From assembly GCA_023474775.1 (NCBI GenBank), contig JAMCXP010000015.1, positions 1-12,048 on the forward strand: DNA of 12,048 nucleotides, in the 5' to 3' direction. The DNA is from Candidatus Martarchaeota archaeon (GTDB lineage: Archaea; Micrarchaeota; Micrarchaeia; Norongarragalinales; UBA8480). The notes below the pieces were generated by a model. The model made no database searches. It worked only from the letters and a program-made list of their open reading frames with translations, and was not told the DNA's origin. Positions 5,945 to 12,048 of the stretch are shown here, piece by piece. Position 1 is the first letter of the stretch. Each line of letters begins with the position of its first letter. The position numbers and the translations under genes are program-made.

Positions 5945-7570
5945 ATGAGTGTCAGAATAGCGGTTATAGATCAGAAGCTGTGCTCGCCTGAAAACTGCGG
6001 GGGACAGCCGTGCGCAAAATTCTGCCCGGTAAACAGAATGGGAGAAGAATGCGTAACAATAGAAAAAACAGCCAAAATAAGCGAGGCGCTATGCACGGGG
6101 TGTGGAATATGCGTCAAAAAATGCCCTTTCCATGCCATAACAATCATAAAACTAGCGAGTCCAATCAAGGAAAAAATGGTTTTCTCATATGGAGAAAACT
6201 CATTCTCGCTTTATGGTTTGGCGTTGCCAAAAGGAGTGACAGGAATAATAGGCGACAACGGTTGTGGCAAAACAACAAATGTCAAGTTGTTGGAAGGAAA
6301 GCTAAAAATACAAAACTTTCCAAGTGTTGAAGTAAAAGAATTCTTTGAAACAAAACCAAAAATAATCGTCAAACCGCAAGAAATATCAACTCAAAATTTA
6401 AAAGGAAAAGTAAAAACCATTGTTGAAAAACTTCAAACCCCCTCTTACAATGAAATAAGCGAGGCGCTTGACTTCAAATACATTCTTGAAAAAGAAAGTT
6501 CAACCCTATCTGGAGGCGAGCTTCAAAAACTCTACCTAATAGCGGCTATAAGCAGTGAAAGCGAGGCTATGATTTTAGACGAACCCTTTGCTTTCCTAGA
6601 CTATGCGTACAGAATAAAATTAACTGAATTTCTTAAAAAAACAGGAAAGAATATGCTCATAATAGAACATGATCTTTCCCTTCTCTCATACCTGTGCGAG
6701 AATATTTACCTAATGTACGGAGCTCCTGGCGCATATGGCGTTGTCTCAAACACTTATTCAACCGATAGAGGAATAAACATGTTTTTAAATGGGTTTATAA
6801 ATCCTGAAAACACTAGATTCAGAGACGAGCCGATAAAATACAAGAAATACGCTGTAGAAGAAAAAACAGCCAAAAATTTGGAAATAAAACCTTTCACCGA
6901 AAAACTCGACGGGTTCGAACTGTCAAACGACAAAAAAATAAGCGTTTTCAAAGGAGAGATAATAGGCATAGCCGGAAAAAACGGGATAGGCAAATCCACT
7001 CTCTGCAGGCACTTGAACCGGCAGGTAGAAAGCGCTATAAAAAACCAAATACTCCAAAGAACAGACGAGCCTGTGGGGAATTATTTAAAAATAAACAGCA
7101 ACTTCGACGAGACATTCATCAAAAGCATGAATCTCAAAAACCTGGAATTCTACAACATAAAGCAAATCTCAGGAGGAGAGCTTCAAAAACTTGAAATATT
7201 CAAGTGTTTGACTCAACAAAAAAACACTTACATACTTGACGAGCCGACAAACATGCTGGATGTGAATGGAAGAATCATACTTTCAAAAATGCTGAAAGAA
7301 AAAGCAAATGAAGGTGCTTCAATTCTAATAGTGGACCACGACCTAGAATTTTTATTAAACGCCGTAGACCGGCTGATGATAATAAACGGAACTCCGGGAG
7401 AAAAAGGAGTCATAGAAGGAGTATTCGAAAAGGATGAGGGAATAAAAAAACTCTTAAGCGCTTTTGAACTAACCTACAGAAGAGACGACGAAACGAACAG
7501 AATCAAATTAAACAAAAAGGGAAGCGTCAAGGACTCTGAACTTAAAAAAAGCGGGAAGTTTATAGAATAG
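5945..7570 (+). CDS. ABCE1/Rli1 ribosome recycling ATPase, compact form (541 aa)
   Basis: The essential Fe-S ABC ATPase that splits ribosomes into subunits after termination. All eight cluster cysteines are present: C13, C18, C23, C27 and C50, C53, C56, C60. NBD1 has Walker A GDNGCGKTT (103-111), signature LSGGELQ (188-194), Walker B LDEP (211-214) and switch His242. NBD2 has Walker A GKNGIGKST (344-352), signature ISGGELQ (408-414), Walker B LDEP (431-434) and His465. The hinge-like C-terminal YRRD and GSVKD motifs are kept. It is about 50 residues shorter than usual: the helix-loop-helix insertion of NBD1 seems missing (only about 18 residues between LEGKL and IIVKPQ), and the beta-rich part of NBD2 after Walker A is cut down. 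I chose the ATG at 5945 because homologues begin just before VRIAVID and because a TATA-like element lies 31 nt upstream; an in-frame ATG at 5900 would lie inside the promoter. Confidence 0.95.
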   Translation: MSVRIAVIDQKLCSPENCGGQPCAKFCPVNRMGEECVTIEKTAKISEALCTGCGICVKKCPFHAITIIKLASPIKEKMVFSYGENSFSLYGLALPKGVTGIIGDNGCGKTTNVKLLEGKLKIQNFPSVEVKEFFETKPKIIVKPQEISTQNLKGKVKTIVEKLQTPSYNEISEALDFKYILEKESSTLSGGELQKLYLIAAISSESEAMILDEPFAFLDYAYRIKLTEFLKKTGKNMLIIEHDLSLLSYLCENIYLMYGAPGAYGVVSNTYSTDRGINMFLNGFINPENTRFRDEPIKYKKYAVEEKTAKNLEIKPFTEKLDGFELSNDKKISVFKGEIIGIAGKNGIGKSTLCRHLNRQVESAIKNQILQRTDEPVGNYLKINSNFDETFIKSMNLKNLEFYNIKQISGGELQKLEIFKCLTQQKNTYILDEPTNMLDVNGRIILSKMLKEKANEGASILIVDHDLEFLLNAVDRLMIINGTPGEKGVIEGVFEKDEGIKKLLSAFELTYRRDDETNRIKLNKKGSVKDSELKKSGKFIE

Positions 7571-7578
7571 TTTTTTTT
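7571..7578 (+). terminator. Oligo-T terminator after ABCE1
   Basis: A run of eight T follows directly on the TAG stop of the ABCE1 gene. Archaeal RNA polymerase terminates at such oligo-T tracts without needing a hairpin. It separates ABCE1 from the RFC gene, which has its own promoter just downstream. Confidence 0.6.
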
Positions 7579-7583
7579 GCAAT

Positions 7584-7601
7584 CAAAAGTAATTTAAATT
7601 A
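7584..7601 (+). promoter_or_regulatory. Putative promoter of the RFC small subunit gene
   Basis: caaaagtaatttaaatta has a BRE-like purine stretch (caaaag) followed by an AT-rich TATA-like box centred about 29 nt before the ATG at 7624. The spacing suggests a leaderless transcript; no Shine-Dalgarno precedes the start. Confidence 0.55.
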
Positions 7602-7623
7602 TTTTAAGCTTAATCATTAAACA

Positions 7624-8574
7624 ATGGAATCTTTTACCCCGTGGATTGAAAAATACAGGCCCAAAAAGCTAAACGAAGTCATAGGGCACGAGGAAATAAC
7701 CAAAAGGCTTGAAGCGCTGGTAAAAACAAAAAACATTCCACATCTTCTGCTGGTTGGCCCGCCAGGGTGTGGCAAAACAACTTCAATACTGGCAATGGCT
7801 TATGAATTATACGGAGATTCCTTTCAAGAATGCTTTCTGGAACTTAATGCTAGTGATGAGAGAGGAATAGATGTTGTGAGAAAGAAAATGAAAGATTTTG
7901 CTAGAACTGTTTCCCTTGCAAACACTTCCTTTAAAATAATATTCCTGGACGAGGCTGATAATCTAACCTCTGACGCGCAACAAGCATTGAGAAGAACAAT
8001 GGAAAAATACGCTTCAAACACAAGGTTTATTCTAAGCGCTAATTATTCAAGCAGGATTATAGAGCCAATCCAAAGCAGGTGCGCGGTGTTTAGATTCTCC
8101 AAACTATCTGAAAATGAAATAAAAGAAATAGTGAAGAAAATATCCAAAGAAGAAAAGCTAAGCATGGACGAAGAAGCTGTTAAAGCAGTTGAATACATAT
8201 CAGAAGGAGACGCAAGAAAGGCTATAAATTGCCTTCAAGGGGCGGCAGCTTTATCGGAAAAAATAACTGAAAAAGAAATATATAAAATAAGCTCAAGAGC
8301 AAAGCCAAAAGAAGTAAGCGAAATGATAGAAACCGCGATGAAAGGGAAATTCACCACTGCCAGAAATCTTCTTGACAAATTAATGATAGAGTATGGGATG
8401 AACGGAGAGGATGTGATAGATCAGATATACAAGGAGGTTATTCAATTAAATCTCACGGATGAAAAGAAGGTAAAGATAATAGACAAGATAGGAGAGTACG
8501 ATTTTAGAATGATTGAGGGTGCGCAAGAAAGAATACAATTGGAAGCTCTTTTGGCTCAACTGTCAATTTTATAA
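7624..8574 (+). CDS. rfcS: Replication factor C small subunit (316 aa)
   Basis: Small subunit of the clamp loader that opens PCNA and places it on primed DNA. It is an AAA+ ATPase starting with the family's WIEKYRPKKLNEVIGHE (7-23). Walker A is GPPGCGKTT (45-53, Lys51). The RFC box LNASDERGIDVVR is at 74-86, Walker B FLDEAD at 107-112 and the arginine-finger motif SRC at 151-153 (Arg152). Sensor 1 is the SANYSSRII region (138-146) and sensor 2 GDARKAINCLQ lies near residues 195-206. The C-terminal collar domain fills the remaining 100 or so residues. Length is normal and there is no intein, although RFC small subunit genes of other archaea often carry one. The large subunit is not in the window. 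Confidence 0.96.
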   Translation: MESFTPWIEKYRPKKLNEVIGHEEITKRLEALVKTKNIPHLLLVGPPGCGKTTSILAMAYELYGDSFQECFLELNASDERGIDVVRKKMKDFARTVSLANTSFKIIFLDEADNLTSDAQQALRRTMEKYASNTRFILSANYSSRIIEPIQSRCAVFRFSKLSENEIKEIVKKISKEEKLSMDEEAVKAVEYISEGDARKAINCLQGAAALSEKITEKEIYKISSRAKPKEVSEMIETAMKGKFTTARNLLDKLMIEYGMNGEDVIDQIYKEVIQLNLTDEKKVKIIDKIGEYDFRMIEGAQERIQLEALLAQLSIL

Positions 8575-8580
8575 AAAAAT
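8566..8580 (+). promoter_or_regulatory. Putative promoter of the MscS gene, overlapping the RFC stop
   Basis: attttataaaaaaat lies across the RFC stop codon with its centre about 27 nt before the MscS ATG at 8599, the expected TATA distance for a leaderless start. Read-through from the RFC gene is equally possible because the gap is only 24 nt. Confidence 0.4.
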
Positions 8581-8598
8581 TGATAAAGTGATTGGAAA

Positions 8599-9603
8599 AT
8601 GATTTTAACAGATATTGCATGGATTATATTCTTAATAATAATATTTTTAGTAATAGCCAAAATACTTGAAAAAATATTCGGAAGAATCTTCACGCTCAAA
8701 GAATTGAAAACAGATATTAACGTGCTGAAAAAAGCCGAAAAATCTCTAATTTCTCTTTTATCATTCATAGCACTATACATAGGGGTTTCAACAACAACTG
8801 AATTCAACCTGCCTGCGCTATTCATGTTCATAAAAGTAATGATAATTCTAAGCGGCGCTTACTTCTTCATAGAAATAGGGAATATAATTATAGAACATGA
8901 ATCAAAAATAACCAAGAGAGCGGTTTTTACCGATTTTTCAAACACTCTATCAAAACTTTGGGATTTATTCATAATAATTGTGGCTATGACAATACTGATG
9001 AGCTTTTTTGGAATAGAAGTAACTGCGGTTATAGCAAGCCTTGGAATAGCGGGTTTGGCTATAGGTCTCGCTTTGCAGGACGTTTTATCCAACTTCTTTT
9101 CAGGCATTTCAATGGGTTCCGACAAGTCAATAAGAACAGGGGATTATGTAAAGCTTGACAATGGACTGGAGGGTTATGTTGATCACATGACTTGGAGAAA
9201 CGTAAGATTGAAAACCCTTGACAATAATTATATCTTTATACCAAACCTCAAGTTCAGCCAAAGCGCTGTTACAAATTATTTTTTCAGGGAAAAAGAGCTA
9301 AGTCTGTCAATACCTTTAAGTATTTCTTATGATTCTGACCTTGACAAAGTTGAAAAAATAACAGTAGAAACTGCTAAAGAAGTAATAAAAAACAACATTG
9401 GAGCGGTACAAGATTACTCTCCTACTATACGATACTCCAGTTTTGGAGACTCTGGGATCAACTTTTCGCTAAACGTAAAATGCAAAACTTATACTGACAA
9501 ATATCTATTAACTCATGAGTTGATAAAAGCAATTCATAAAAGATACAAAAAAGAAGATATAGAAATACCCTACCCTATAACTGAAGTGCACGTCAAAAAA
9601 TAA
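8599..9603 (+). CDS. MscS-family mechanosensitive channel (334 aa)
   Basis: A small-conductance mechanosensitive ion channel, opening under membrane tension to release solutes during osmotic downshock. Predicted membrane segments are at about 6-24, 50-70, 74-97, 117-138 and the pore-lining helix at about 140-172, with the Gly/Ala-rich pattern SLGIAGLAIGLALQDVLSNF (146-165) typical of MscS TM3. The cytoplasmic beta domain follows with GDYVKLDNGLEGYVDHMTWR and NYIFIPNLKF, then the alpha/beta C-terminal domain. Length and architecture match the five-helix archaeal MscS-like type (for example MscMJ-like channels). It follows RFC by 24 nt; the link looks positional rather than functional. Confidence 0.93.
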   Translation: MILTDIAWIIFLIIIFLVIAKILEKIFGRIFTLKELKTDINVLKKAEKSLISLLSFIALYIGVSTTTEFNLPALFMFIKVMIILSGAYFFIEIGNIIIEHESKITKRAVFTDFSNTLSKLWDLFIIIVAMTILMSFFGIEVTAVIASLGIAGLAIGLALQDVLSNFFSGISMGSDKSIRTGDYVKLDNGLEGYVDHMTWRNVRLKTLDNNYIFIPNLKFSQSAVTNYFFREKELSLSIPLSISYDSDLDKVEKITVETAKEVIKNNIGAVQDYSPTIRYSSFGDSGINFSLNVKCKTYTDKYLLTHELIKAIHKRYKKEDIEIPYPITEVHVKK

Positions 9604-9636
9604 CAGCTGGGTTTTAACTAAAAACTCAAAGACAAT

Positions 9637-9645
9637 GTTTTTATC
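9637..9645 (+). promoter_or_regulatory. Putative promoter of the geranylgeranyl reductase gene
   Basis: gtttttatc is a TATA-like box centred about 27 nt before the ATG at 9668. The next 20 or so bases are pyrimidine-rich T tracts that might also serve to stop MscS transcripts. This element lies over the upstream in-frame ATG at 9635, which argues against that longer start. Confidence 0.5.
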
Positions 9646-9667
9646 TTTTCTTTTCTTTAACTTTTCA

Positions 9668-10816
9668 ATGGACTTTGACTTAATTATTGTAGGTGCTGGT
9701 CCGGCAGGGCTTTCAACTGCCTACCATGCGGCAATTGAAAACCTCAATGTTTTGCTTCTGGAAGAGCATGAAAGCATAGGGGAGCCGGTCCATTGCGGGG
9801 AGTGCTTGTCAAACATAGCGTTGCAAAAATTCAACTTCAGCCCGCCAGAAAGCGCGATATCAACAAAAGTCAGCGGAATAGATTTGATATCTGAAAATCA
9901 TCATTCTCTCCTTCCTGAAAAAGGCGTGGTTTTGAATAAAAACAATTTTGAGCAGTGGCTGGCTGATAAAGCCGCAAGCAAGGGAGTTGAAATAAAAACA
10001 AAATCAAAAGTAGACAATGTAACTAAAGAAGGAGGGGTTTGGAGCGTCAAATCAGGGGTGAACAATTACAAAGGCAAGGTTCTAGTTGATGCTACTGGCG
10101 TTTCAAGTTTCATAACTAAAAAAATACTAAACCAAAACTTTGAAACAGTGGTTGGAATTCAATATAAACTAGGAAACGTTGAAGTAAATGAAAAAATAGA
10201 TTTTTATGTCATTCCCTCTCTAGCGCCTCACGGCTATTTATGGGTCATACCAAAATCCGACGGGGCTAATGTTGGGCTAACCACAAACCAAAACACAAAA
10301 GCTAAAATCTATCTTGACCTTTTTCTTAAAAAAATAGGTTTGAGTGAAAAGCCTAAGCTTAAAACTTTCGGTGGGCTTATACCTGCGTCCGGGCCTAAAA
10401 AAACCTTTTCAAACTCTTTCATAGCGGTGGGCGATGCTGCCGGGTTTACAAGTCCTTTATTCGAAGGCGGGACGCACCTGTCATTAAAATCAGGGCAGCT
10501 GGCGGCTAAAGCAATAAAGCAAGCTGCTGATAAAAATGATTTTTCTGAAGCCTCTCTTTCAGCCTATGAATCAGAGTGGAAAAAAGAATTTCCCGACTAT
10601 TCTTCAATACTTAAAGGAAAAGAAAAATTCTACTCGTTGCAAGACAAGGAAGCGGATGAAATAATTTCAATAATGCCTGAAAAAATAAGTGGTGGCTCTT
10701 CAGAAAAACTCTTGTCAGCATTAAAGCTTTTAACAAAGCCTGGTTTAGCAAAAAAAGGAGCTCTTGAAATCTTCAAGGCTTTCTCTTATTCCCAAGCAAG
10801 GTTCTATGGCTGGTAG
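9668..10816 (+). CDS. Geranylgeranyl reductase family flavoprotein (382 aa)
   Basis: An FAD enzyme of the digeranylgeranylglycerophospholipid reductase type, which saturates the isoprenoid double bonds of archaeal ether lipids at the membrane. FAD-binding Rossmann motif VGAGPAGLSTA is at 8-18, with the acidic ribose contact region LLLEEHE at 29-35. The family PVHCGECLS stretch, with its conserved Cys43, is at 40-48. The substrate-cavity motif GYLWVIPK is at 189-196 and the second FAD motif VGDAAGFTSPLFEGGTH at 254-270. Length is typical (about 390). I chose the ATG at 9668 because the Rossmann strand begins two or three residues later, and because the alternative start at 9635 adds a hydrophobic stretch absent from the family and overlaps the promoter. 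The 3' end overlaps the opposing adenosyltransferase gene by 44 nt. Confidence 0.92.
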   Translation: MDFDLIIVGAGPAGLSTAYHAAIENLNVLLLEEHESIGEPVHCGECLSNIALQKFNFSPPESAISTKVSGIDLISENHHSLLPEKGVVLNKNNFEQWLADKAASKGVEIKTKSKVDNVTKEGGVWSVKSGVNNYKGKVLVDATGVSSFITKKILNQNFETVVGIQYKLGNVEVNEKIDFYVIPSLAPHGYLWVIPKSDGANVGLTTNQNTKAKIYLDLFLKKIGLSEKPKLKTFGGLIPASGPKKTFSNSFIAVGDAAGFTSPLFEGGTHLSLKSGQLAAKAIKQAADKNDFSEASLSAYESEWKKEFPDYSSILKGKEKFYSLQDKEADEIISIMPEKISGGSSEKLLSALKLLTKPGLAKKGALEIFKAFSYSQARFYGW

Positions 10817-11270
10817 ATTTTGATTTAACTGCAAGCGAGAAAAGCAGTGTTGAAAGCCTGTTTAAATAACTTGACTTCGCATCAGGAGGTGAAAAATTTA
10901 GTAATTCTAATTCAGCTCTTCTGCAAACTGTTCTGGCAATATTAAAAAACCAACCGTAGCCTTCAAAATCGACAAAATTCTTAACCTTAAATTTTGAATC
11001 AATTTTAAGGCTTTCATTCTCGAGAAAATTCACGTCTTTTTCTTCAACATCGCACTTCCCTCCAGCAACGCAAAAACTTATCTTTCGCAAATCATTTCTT
11101 ATCTTATAAAGAATTTTCTTGTCAGAACCTTTAGAAAAAGAGTTGCATAAGTCAATCCAAGCGTTCAATTCGTCCAAAGCGCCCAAGGCCCTGATTTGGG
11201 AGCTGTTCTTTGCAACCCTTTTTTCAATAATGGAAGTAAAACCAGTATCTCCATTGTGCGTCCTTGACAT
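10773..11270 (-). CDS. PduO-type cob(I)alamin adenosyltransferase (165 aa)
   Basis: Transfers the adenosyl group of ATP to cob(I)alamin or a corrinoid precursor to make coenzyme B12. N-terminal ATP-binding region SRTHNGDTGFTS (2-13) corresponds to the family's T-x-T-GD-x-G-x-T motif, and GALDELNAWID (30-40) to its second motif. The strongly conserved RTVCRRAE is at 113-120 and YLNRLSTLLFSLA at 135-147. Differences: the usual PGG before the RTVCRRAE helix is absent (EGYGWFFNIARTV instead), and the Asp in the usual YLNRLSD is Thr140 or its neighbour. The fold and ATP site seem kept, but activity is not assured. It is monocistronic and converges on the reductase gene with a 44-nt overlap. No other cobalamin gene is visible. 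Confidence 0.83.
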   Translation of the reverse strand: MSRTHNGDTGFTSIIEKRVAKNSSQIRALGALDELNAWIDLCNSFSKGSDKKILYKIRNDLRKISFCVAGGKCDVEEKDVNFLENESLKIDSKFKVKNFVDFEGYGWFFNIARTVCRRAELELLNFSPPDAKSSYLNRLSTLLFSLAVKSKSTSHRTLLGNKRKP

Positions 11271-11290
11271 AAAAAAGTTCTGGTGTTAAC

Positions 11291-11306
11291 CGCTTAAAAA
11301 CTTTTC
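11291..11306 (-). promoter_or_regulatory. Putative promoter of the adenosyltransferase gene
   Basis: The minus strand reads GAAAAGTTTTTAAGCG, nearly the same BRE/TATA-like string as ahead of the pilus ATPase. Its centre is about 28 nt before the ATG at 11270, consistent with a leaderless transcript. Confidence 0.6.
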
Positions 11307-11354
11307 TTTTTACTTTCAAAAAAAGGACAGCTTGGCAATGAATGATTTAAACTT

Positions 11355-11373
11355 AAAAGAAAACTTTTATACA
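11355..11373 (+). promoter_or_regulatory. Putative promoter of the AbrB-sufB operon
   Basis: aaaagaaaacttttataca combines a BRE-like purine stretch with a clear TATA-like box, centred about 28 nt before the ATG at 11396. The divergent intergenic region (11271-11395) holds this and the opposing promoter and nothing else I can recognise; the two boxes are about 70 nt apart. Confidence 0.62.
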
Positions 11374-11395
11374 CTTTCTCTAATATAATTCTACT

Positions 11396-11617
11396 ATGAA
11401 AAAAAACGAAAAGGACAATTGCTGGGTTTCATGCCTTCTTCCAGTTGAAATGAGCGCCAAGTGCTTTCCAACATTCAAGAGAAAAATATCATACGCTGGA
11501 AACTCTCTAGTGGTTATAATACCTGAAGATTTGGTAAAATTTTTGAAATTAAAAAAAGGAAGCGAGGTGGAGCTTATATCCTTAAATGACAAAATGTTTG
11601 CCGTAAAAGTTGATTGA
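11396..11617 (+). CDS. AbrB/SpoVT-fold small regulator with N-terminal cysteines (73 aa)
   Basis: A small swapped-hairpin AbrB-type DNA-binding protein, presumably a dimeric transcription regulator. The AbrB domain covers about 28-73: KRKISYAGNSLVVIIPEDLV (28-47), then KFLKLKKGSEVELI, matching the usual basic strand, Gly-Asn-Ser turn, IP-x-x-L and LKKGDEVEV pattern. The first 27 residues are an extension containing three cysteines (C9, C13, C23), a C-x3-C-x9-C arrangement that might bind a metal or Fe-S cluster; that is inference. It is the first gene before sufB, with a 2-nt gap, and has its own TATA-like promoter. Autoregulation of the Suf operon is an attractive possibility. Alternatively it could be an AbrB-like antitoxin, but no toxin is adjacent. 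Confidence 0.82.
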   Translation: MKKNEKDNCWVSCLLPVEMSAKCFPTFKRKISYAGNSLVVIIPEDLVKFLKLKKGSEVELISLNDKMFAVKVD

Positions 11618-11619
11618 AA

Positions 11620-12048
11620 ATGAAAATACAGGAATTGGAAGAAAAGAAGTATAATTTTAAGACTGGTTCAAAGCCGGTACTCAAGCTTAAAGGCCTTTCA
11701 AAAGAGAATATAGAAAAAATTTCAAGGGCAAAGAACGAGCCTGATTGGATGAAAAATTTAAGGCTTGACGCTTTCGAGGTTTTCAAGTCAAAGCCGCTTC
11801 CAAAATGGAGCATAATTGATTTGAAGAAAATAAACTTCGATAATTTTGACTATTATCTAAAGCCAGAGGATCAGCCTTCTATAAAATGGAGTGAAGTGCC
11901 AAAAGAAATAAAAAAAACATTTGAAAAGCTAGGTATTCCGCAGGCAGAAAGAAGCGTTCTTGGGGGAGTGGTGGCGCAATACGAAAGCGAGAGCGTTTAC
12001 AACAGCCTGAGAAAAGAACTGTCAGAAAAAGGAGTTATTTTCGTAGAC
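11620..12048 (+). CDS. sufB: SufB Fe-S cluster assembly scaffold, N-terminal part (143 codons, cut by window end)
   Basis: The start of SufB, the scaffold of the SUF Fe-S cluster assembly complex that normally works with the ATPase SufC. Recognisable blocks are KGLSKENIEKISRAKNEPDW (24-43), LRLDAFEVFKSKPLPKW (47-63), YYLKPEDQPSIKWSEVP (78-94) and the highly conserved LGIPQAERSVLGGVVAQYES region (104-123), followed by EKGVIFVD at the window edge. The catalytic C-terminal beta helix is outside. The ATG lies 2 nt after the AbrB-type gene, with no clear Shine-Dalgarno, so expression probably depends on that gene. sufC does not lie upstream in this window. Confidence 0.93.
   Translation, partial: MKIQELEEKKYNFKTGSKPVLKLKGLSKENIEKISRAKNEPDWMKNLRLDAFEVFKSKPLPKWSIIDLKKINFDNFDYYLKPEDQPSIKWSEVPKEIKKTFEKLGIPQAERSVLGGVVAQYESESVYNSLRKELSEKGVIFVD

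Noticed and set aside
7624..8574. Intein in the RFC small subunit gene
   Set aside because: The coding sequence is continuous and of normal length, with no insertion at Walker A or other usual intein sites.
9635..9667. Longer reductase start at 9635
   Set aside because: It would add a hydrophobic 11-residue stretch before the Rossmann fold and overlap the TATA-like box.
11338..11388. 16-codon plus-strand open frame (starts MNDLNLKENF) in the divergent intergenic region
   Set aside because: It lies across the promoter of the AbrB-sufB operon, has no Shine-Dalgarno and shows no recognisable motif.
11574..11813. 79-codon minus-strand open frame opposite the AbrB gene end and sufB
   Set aside because: It is antisense to the clearly recognisable SufB N-terminus.

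Overview
The window is a gene-dense stretch of an archaeal chromosome. Archaeal hallmarks are ABCE1/Rli1, the replication factor C small subunit, Pth2-type peptidyl-tRNA hydrolase, a digeranylgeranylglycerophospholipid-type reductase, class III (QxSxE-like) prepilin signals, and TATA/BRE-like elements about 26-31 nt upstream of start codons. The sequence is AT-rich, arginine is mostly AGA/AGG, intergenic gaps are short and several proteins are compact. This would suit a small-genome (DPANN-like) archaeon, but that placement is inference. TAA, TAG and TGA all act as normal stops, so the code looks standard. I see no rRNA, tRNA, CRISPR array, insertion sequence or long repeat.

Minus strand, 4034 down to 19: a pilus operon of the EppA-dependent/Tad-like type. 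The order is secretion ATPase (N-terminal and C-terminal parts), two T2SF/TadC-type membrane platform proteins, a 36-residue minimal pilin that is easily missed, and a 71-residue pilin. The genes touch or overlap by 1-4 bases, or are separated by 8 bases at most. The ATPase is interrupted by an in-frame TAA followed at once by an in-frame ATG. The break lies in the RecA-like core between the Asp box and Walker B, and a good Shine-Dalgarno sequence precedes the internal ATG. It could be true gene fission, a nonsense mutation or a sequence error. No prepilin peptidase lies in the window.

Minus strand, 5884 down to 4084: an overlapping three-gene operon of an unrecognised helical protein, a solitary DNA-methylase-like protein (DPFCGAGT and TSPPY motifs) and Pth2. 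It diverges from ABCE1 at 5885-5944, where a single AT element lies about 30 nt from both starts.

Plus strand, 5945 to 10816: ABCE1 (ribosome recycling; unusually short), RFC small subunit (clamp loading), an MscS-type mechanosensitive channel and a geranylgeranyl reductase (membrane lipid saturation). A minus-strand PduO-type cobalamin adenosyltransferase converges on the reductase with a 44-base overlap.

Plus strand, 11396 to the end: a small AbrB-fold regulator with three cysteines in its N-terminal extension, then, after 2 bases, the start of sufB (Fe-S cluster assembly), which runs off the window. First genes of transcription units have a TATA-like box so close to the ATG that leaderless mRNAs are expected, whereas several internal operon genes have Shine-Dalgarno sequences.
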